Shown: positions 51,068 to 54,806 of the stretch, piece by piece
Position numbering within the stretch: position 1 is the stretch's first letter
Layout of the letters: every line of letters starts with the position of its first letter
Assembly (NCBI GenBank): GCA_035559535.1
Contig: DATMBG010000033.1
Coordinates: 125,573 to 180,378 of the forward strand
From: Candidatus Limnocylindrales bacterium
Lineage (GTDB): Bacteria > Moduliflexota > Moduliflexia > Moduliflexales > JAUQPW01
Length of the DNA stretch: 54,806 nucleotides
Direction: 5' to 3'
Translations under genes and position numbers: made by a program
Notes under the pieces: model-generated
What the model saw: the letters and a program-made list of their open reading frames with translations, nothing else
Told to the model about the DNA's origin: nothing
Databases searched by the model: none

Positions 51068-52159
51068 TTACCAGACAACAATTGGATTACCCGGAGATCC
51101 TGTAGCACCAACTAATTTGAGAGGAGCCCAGGAAAACAGGAACTCATAGACTTTTTCTTTAGATAACCCTTCCATATCGATATTCTCGAAAATAGAGATC
51201 CCACGTCGAAGAATCAGGTTAACATGGCAAGGAGCAAAGGGTTCAGGAGAAGGATTTTTGGCAAAATCGAAAGGCTCCACGGATCCCTGGTCTACCAGCA
51301 TCATAGAGATTTTTCTGCTTGCCAGGTACTCACAGAGTTCCGGAGAAACTCCCGGTTCGCCGGAGCCGAATTCAGCATTGGCCTTTGCCACCTCAGCAGG
51401 GCTACCTTTAATTCTTAATCCTTTCTCATCCAGGTAGCTTTTCCATAATTGGATCCAACCGGTACGGATAAGCACGACATCTCCCTGGGTCGCATCTCCA
51501 ATTCCTTCCTTTTGTAAGGCTGCCTTATAATCATCCACCGTAATGGCATAACCTTTTTCCAATCGAGCTACCCCCTTTACCATGGGAACATCGATAAGAA
51601 TACCCCGGGTAAAGTAACCAATATTGGCTGCATGTTCAACCCCATTTACCTGTAATCCACGGGCGTTGGGATAGTCTTCCAACCGACGTTTGTTGTACAT
51701 GTAGTTCCCATCTTTCCAGCCTTCCACACCCTGAATACGCATCATGGGGTGACCCAGGCCGTCATATTGCGTTCCAACCTGTCCAATCTCGGCGGTTACG
51801 ATTTCATCATTAAAAGTCTCCTTGAATTTATCGCCTTGCCAATTCAGAGGACCATGGAGGGGTTGCCCGGCACCTGGAATCATCAAGGTATAGGTACGCC
51901 CAGGAATCAGGGGCATACCCTGCTGATAAGGCATCCCGATGGTAAGCGATTTTCCTTGCTTAACCAGTTTTGCTGCCTCAATCCTCTTCTGGGGGGTAAT
52001 ATAATTGACCGCGCCGGCTTGGTCATCGGGACCAAACTCGCTGGGCCACCACTTTTCATCCACCGGATTGTTAGCTGCCTTAACCCTTATAGACATAAAA
52101 CCCGCTATTGTTACAACGGTTATTGCAAAAATCATCGCTAAACTCGTAATTCTTCTCAT
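51068..52159 (-). CDS. Exported cyclase-family hydrolase, paralog 2
   Basis: A 363-residue paralog of the 49286-50383 protein, matching it along its length ('NNPVDEKWWPSEFGPDDQAG', 'YITPQKRIEAAKLVKQGKS'). The signal peptide is residues 1-27 ('VKAANN' cleavage region). The metal motif again reads 'QVGTQYDGLGHP', so the Gln substitutions are shared. It differs near the end: 'ISMMLVDQGSVEPFDF' replaces 'ISMIGSDTWGLEPYDF', which may alter substrate choice. I start at the ATG at 52159, with AGGAGA upstream; an in-frame start at 52231 would bury the signal peptide. Tandem duplication followed by divergence is inferred. Confidence 0.87.
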   Translation of the reverse strand: MRRITSLAMIFAITVVTIAGFMSIRVKAANNPVDEKWWPSEFGPDDQAGAVNYITPQKRIEAAKLVKQGKSLTIGMPYQQGMPLIPGRTYTLMIPGAGQPLHGPLNWQGDKFKETFNDEIVTAEIGQVGTQYDGLGHPMMRIQGVEGWKDGNYMYNKRRLEDYPNARGLQVNGVEHAANIGYFTRGILIDVPMVKGVARLEKGYAITVDDYKAALQKEGIGDATQGDVVLIRTGWIQLWKSYLDEKGLRIKGSPAEVAKANAEFGSGEPGVSPELCEYLASRKISMMLVDQGSVEPFDFAKNPSPEPFAPCHVNLILRRGISIFENIDMEGLSKEKVYEFLFSWAPLKLVGATGSPGNPIVVW

Positions 52160-52652
52160 ACAAGGTCTCCTGGTTATTGGAAATAGTTTGTCAACAAATA
52201 CCACTTCCCTTCTCAATGGTGGGAAATTCATTTGTTAACACCCTTTCCTCTTCAAGGATCAAAGGAAGTAGAATCTCTTTTTCTGAGGGATTATGACTGG
52301 ATAGTCCAGAAACATTGGTCTGTTAGTTTCCATCACCTCCTTTTGGAAATCGTTTCTCAGGTAGGAGATCTCACAGATCATACATAGCATTGACATAACC
52401 TATTTCTGATGTCAATGATAAATTCTATTTTATATTATATTTGAAAAATTTAAGACTTTCTTCTGCCCGGCTAAGGACTTTAAGTAGGAGATTTTTTGGA
52501 GGTAGGCTGTATCCTGTTTTATCAAAGGGCTCAAAGCAACGGGGAAGGAACTTTCCCTGAAATGACTCTAAAAATTTACCCTTGTCAGAAGCTACAAGGG
52601 GTTTATAGAAGTGTCCTTAAAACTACCCTTTTTAGCAAAATGGTGGTCAGTT
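52160..52652. other. Leader region of cyclase 2 and gap to metal ABC ATPase
   Basis: A 493-bp gap with the candidate leader frame at 52259-52333. The ABC ATPase gene ends at 52653 on the same strand, and no permease gene lies here. A plus-strand frame from 52496 overlaps the ATPase gene and is rejected. Confidence 0.4.
52259..52333 (-). other. Candidate 24-codon leader frame before cyclase 2
   Basis: AAGGAGGTGAT, a full match to the anti-Shine-Dalgarno region, runs into an ATG at 52331-52333 followed by 23 codons and TGA. The 2-nt spacing is short. Its position, 100 bp before the main start, mirrors the frame before paralog 1. Confidence 0.28.
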
Positions 52653-53414
52653 TTACGTTTCCAATCCCGTTAATACCACTTTGGTTCCGTCTACTTCTCG
52701 AACCGATACCCGAATCTGATACACCTTACTTAAGTTCTCCTCCGACAGGACCTCCTGGACACGACCCGTTAAAACCCTTTCACCCAAAATAGCTATGTGT
52801 TGTGCATAATTGATCATCAGATTAAGGTTATGGGTAGCCATCAGGATACTCAGATGGTTCTGATCATGGAGGGTTTTAATCAACTTCATCATGTTCCACT
52901 CTGAAGTTAAATCCATCCCACTGGTAGGTTCATCCAACACCAGGATCTGAGGTTCTGCTGCCAGGGCCCGGGCAATGAGCGTGCGTTGTTTCTGACCTCC
53001 GGAGAGTTCTTGAAAAAGTTTTGAAGCAAGATGAGCTATCCCCACATAATCTAAACTTCTCAGGGCAATTTGTCGGTCCAGTTTTCCGGGTTTTCTTCCG
53101 GGCCCTAACTTTTTAAACCGACCCATAAGAACAATCTCCATAACAGAAAGGGGAAAGATCTGATCTACTTCGCTATGTTGAGGAACATATCCCAGGGAAA
53201 GTTCCCGGGAGCCTTTCGGTGAAATCGTAAGAATCTTTCCCTGCAAGGGCCGCAAAACTCCAAGAATGGCCTTTAAGAGGGTCGTTTTTCCCGATCCATT
53301 TGGCCCTACAATTCCAAAAAAATCCCCTTCCTGAATCACAAGGTTTAGATTTTTCAATACAATACGGTTACCGTAACCAAGGGTTACGTCTTTAAACTCA
53401 ATAAGGGGCTTCAA
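52653..53414 (-). CDS. Metal (Zn/Mn/Fe-type) ABC transporter ATPase
   Basis: A 253-residue ATPase of the ZnuC/MntB family. Walker A 'GIVGPNGSGKTTLLKAILG', the Q-loop region 'SLGYVPQHSEVDQIFPLSV', signature 'LSGGQKQRTLIARALA', Walker B 'QILVLDEPTSGMDL' and switch His in 'ILMATHNLNL' are all intact. 'VPQHSEVDQIFPLSVMEIVL' strongly suggests the metal family. The start is TTG at 53414, with AAGGAG 8 nt upstream. A binding protein (54650 onward) and a YVTN propeller precede it on the same strand, but no permease follows. Confidence 0.9.
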   Translation of the reverse strand: MKPLIEFKDVTLGYGNRIVLKNLNLVIQEGDFFGIVGPNGSGKTTLLKAILGVLRPLQGKILTISPKGSRELSLGYVPQHSEVDQIFPLSVMEIVLMGRFKKLGPGRKPGKLDRQIALRSLDYVGIAHLASKLFQELSGGQKQRTLIARALAAEPQILVLDEPTSGMDLTSEWNMMKLIKTLHDQNHLSILMATHNLNLMINYAQHIAILGERVLTGRVQEVLSEENLSKVYQIRVSVREVDGTKVVLTGLET

Positions 53415-53535
53415 AAATCTGCTCCTTGCAAAATAAAGGGCGTCGCCGGGGAAGGAGAATTTTATTATTATCCAGCCCCGGCAGTTGCCGATTTTCTACC
53501 TTCAAGTAAAGGTAAAGTTATTTCACCACTTTACT

Positions 53536-54528
53536 TCACTTGGAAATTTCCAAAATATCAATCCCCCAGGGAAGTTCCCCCACCGGAATCATGGTTAAGA
53601 CTTTGTTGGAAGCCGTATCTATAACCGCTACCGAGTTGGTTCGACCCACGGTTACATAAAGTTTCTTTCCATCTGGAGTCAAAGCAACCCACCAAGCCCT
53701 TATCCCCTGCTGCGGACCCTGGATCGGAATCGAGGTGATCAGTTTGAGTGTTGTTGCATCCAGAACTCTGACCTCATCCGAACGCCCATGGGCTATATAA
53801 AGTTTCTTTCCATCTGGAGAAACAGCTATTCCCACAGGCCTCTCTCCTAACTTAACGGTCTTTATCACCTGGTTCTTCTCCGGGTCAATCACATAAAGAT
53901 CTCCCGAGCGTTCGTTGGATACATAGGCCCTTTTTCCATCTGGAGAAAAAGCCACACCCCGTGGATTTTGTCCCACGGGAATTTTTGCAATAACCTTGTG
54001 TTCTTGGGTAGAGATTACATAGACATCGTTGGAGCTTTCGTGAGGAACATAGGCTTTCGTTCCGTCGGGGCTGATCACCACGGTTTCTGGCTCCAGACCC
54101 ACGGGAATGTCGGCCAACTGTTTATGGTCGGGTAATCCTAAAACTCTGGTAAATGCTCCATTTTCACTGACAATATAGAGCTGCTTACCATCCGGAGTAA
54201 TATCCAGCCCTTCAGGATCTTCAGGGCCTGGAATTGTGTCGATCACTTTATTCGTGGCAATATCAATTATGGTGATATCGTTGGAATTACCATTGGATAC
54301 ATAGGCTTTAGTTTTATCGGGTGTAATAACAATACCCCGGGGTCTCTTACCTACGGATATCTTAGTGATGACCTTATCGGTCGTTATATCAATCACATGG
54401 ACATCATTGGATTTTTCATTGGTAACATAGGCCCGAAGTTGACCCTGTGCAGAACTGGAATTAAAGGATGAAGCGAAGGTGAGAAGGAAACTCACCACCG
54501 AGCAAATAAGTTTAAATCGGTATTTCAT
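53536..54528 (-). CDS. Exported 7-bladed YVTN beta-propeller protein
   Basis: A 330-residue exported protein with a signal peptide (residues 1-27, 'LICSVVSFLLTFASSFNSSS'). Seven blades are visible, each with a strand of the RAYVTNE/KLYIAHG type followed by 'VxVID' and 'PRGIVITPDK'-like turns. YVTN propellers act as periplasmic or surface scaffolds; in metal ABC loci they may help metal handling. I use the ATG at 54528, preceded by AAGGAAGGG; the frame extends to 54672, but that would overlap the binding-protein gene and hide the signal peptide. It lies between the binding protein and ATPase genes. Confidence 0.88.
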   Translation of the reverse strand: MKYRFKLICSVVSFLLTFASSFNSSSAQGQLRAYVTNEKSNDVHVIDITTDKVITKISVGKRPRGIVITPDKTKAYVSNGNSNDITIIDIATNKVIDTIPGPEDPEGLDITPDGKQLYIVSENGAFTRVLGLPDHKQLADIPVGLEPETVVISPDGTKAYVPHESSNDVYVISTQEHKVIAKIPVGQNPRGVAFSPDGKRAYVSNERSGDLYVIDPEKNQVIKTVKLGERPVGIAVSPDGKKLYIAHGRSDEVRVLDATTLKLITSIPIQGPQQGIRAWWVALTPDGKKLYVTVGRTNSVAVIDTASNKVLTMIPVGELPWGIDILEISK

Positions 54529-54649
54529 TTCCCTTCCTTTCTGTATGCAGAGGATGCGAGTCAAACGAATTATCCGAAAAATCCTTTCTCCGAACTCATT
54601 CGTAAAACTCGCAGAACCGCCTACGGGTTGGTTAAACCGTCTTTTTTGT

Positions 54650-54806
54650 TTAACAACATTTAACCGCTTCATTGAGCTTGGCGATCAAATAATCAAACAA
54701 AGCAAAATAATCCTTAGCCTCAGGTACCCCCTCCACATGGGCCGGAAGCATGTAAACCTTGGCCCCAGTCTGACTGGCCACAAAGTTGGGAATCTTGTCC
54801 GGATAG
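54650..54806 (-). CDS. Metal ABC transporter substrate-binding protein (ZnuA-like), C-terminal end only
   Basis: The last 51 residues are visible; the rest lies beyond the window. 'YPDKIPNFVASQTGAKVYML' and 'EGVPEAKDYFALFDYLIAKL' match the C-terminus of ZnuA/TroA-type binding proteins, where the conserved Asp/His region and the closing helix lie. The protein ends with '...AVKCC'. It would deliver Zn2+ or Mn2+ to a permease. With the propeller and ATPase genes it makes one minus-strand locus; the permease gene may lie upstream of the window edge. Confidence 0.78.
   Translation of the reverse strand, partial: YPDKIPNFVASQTGAKVYMLPAHVEGVPEAKDYFALFDYLIAKLNEAVKCC

Noticed and set aside
52496-52792. 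98-codon plus-strand frame near the metal ABC ATPase
   Set aside because: Its second half is antisense to the well-supported ATPase gene and the first half has no recognisable features.

Overview
The window is a 54.8 kb chromosomal segment of a diderm (Gram-negative-type) bacterium that I cannot place to phylum. The diderm call rests on an OmpA-domain protein, a glycine-zipper lipoprotein, an AsmA-family protein, a membrane-fusion/adaptor protein and the peptidoglycan-binding ZorB. Housekeeping genes (dnaB, polA, alr, hemE/H/Y, tRNA-Leu) are intact. TTG starts with good ribosome binding sites are common (near 1167, 5082, 7559, 9384, 53414). The base composition is moderate, and intergenic space is crowded with palindromic repeats. 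An uncultured environmental lineage seems likely, but this is inference.

Layout. 1-5.9 kb: AsmA-like protein (cut by the window edge), a small unknown gene, acyl-CoA dehydrogenase, an ADP-forming acyl-CoA synthetase with its ATP-grasp half first, and a secreted unknown. 6.7-10.1 kb: livHMGF branched-chain amino acid/amide-type ABC transporter without a binding protein. 10.1-13.6 kb (minus): dnaB-alr-yqeB, then tRNA-Leu(GAG). 14.2-18.5 kb: a cytidylate-kinase-like protein, ECF sigma factor, zinc-finger anti-sigma factor and three exported envelope proteins, which look like one envelope-stress cluster. 18.8-25.7 kb: gshA-type glutamate-cysteine ligase, hemE, hemH, hemY, cysteine desulfurase and an unknown, which look like one haem/thiol operon. 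25.7-27.3 kb: MBL-fold hydrolase and DUF423 protein.

27.9-35.1 kb: a complete type I Zorya anti-phage locus, zorA-zorB-zorC-zorD, visibly richer in A+T than its neighbours. zorB carries a single in-frame TAG at codon 70, between its membrane anchor and its OmpA/MotB domain; the rest of the frame is intact up to the ATGA overlap with zorC. This is the most interesting point of the window: a recent knock-out, a mixed population, a sequencing error, or readthrough.

35.4-45.4 kb: histone-deacetylase-like hydrolase, aldehyde dehydrogenase, PP2C phosphatase, AmmeMemoRadiSam radical SAM enzyme, DUF971-like protein, several small unknowns and an adaptor protein with a 96-bp tandem repeat. 45.8-54.8 kb (minus): small unknown, polA, two tandem cyclase-family paralogs with an unusual QxGTQxD metal motif, and part of a metal ABC transporter locus (ATPase, 7-bladed YVTN propeller, end of a ZnuA-like binding protein).

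The second theme is repeats. At least seven intergenic elements are built from degenerate octamers (GTRTGGRR) arranged as long inverted repeats, and they sit between co-directional genes inside the liv and hem operons. A related octamer palindrome supplies the start of alr. Other families are 28-nt GTAGGGGC...GCCCCTAC palindromes, a 164-bp repeat present twice in opposite orientation, and two MITE-like elements with terminal inverted repeats.
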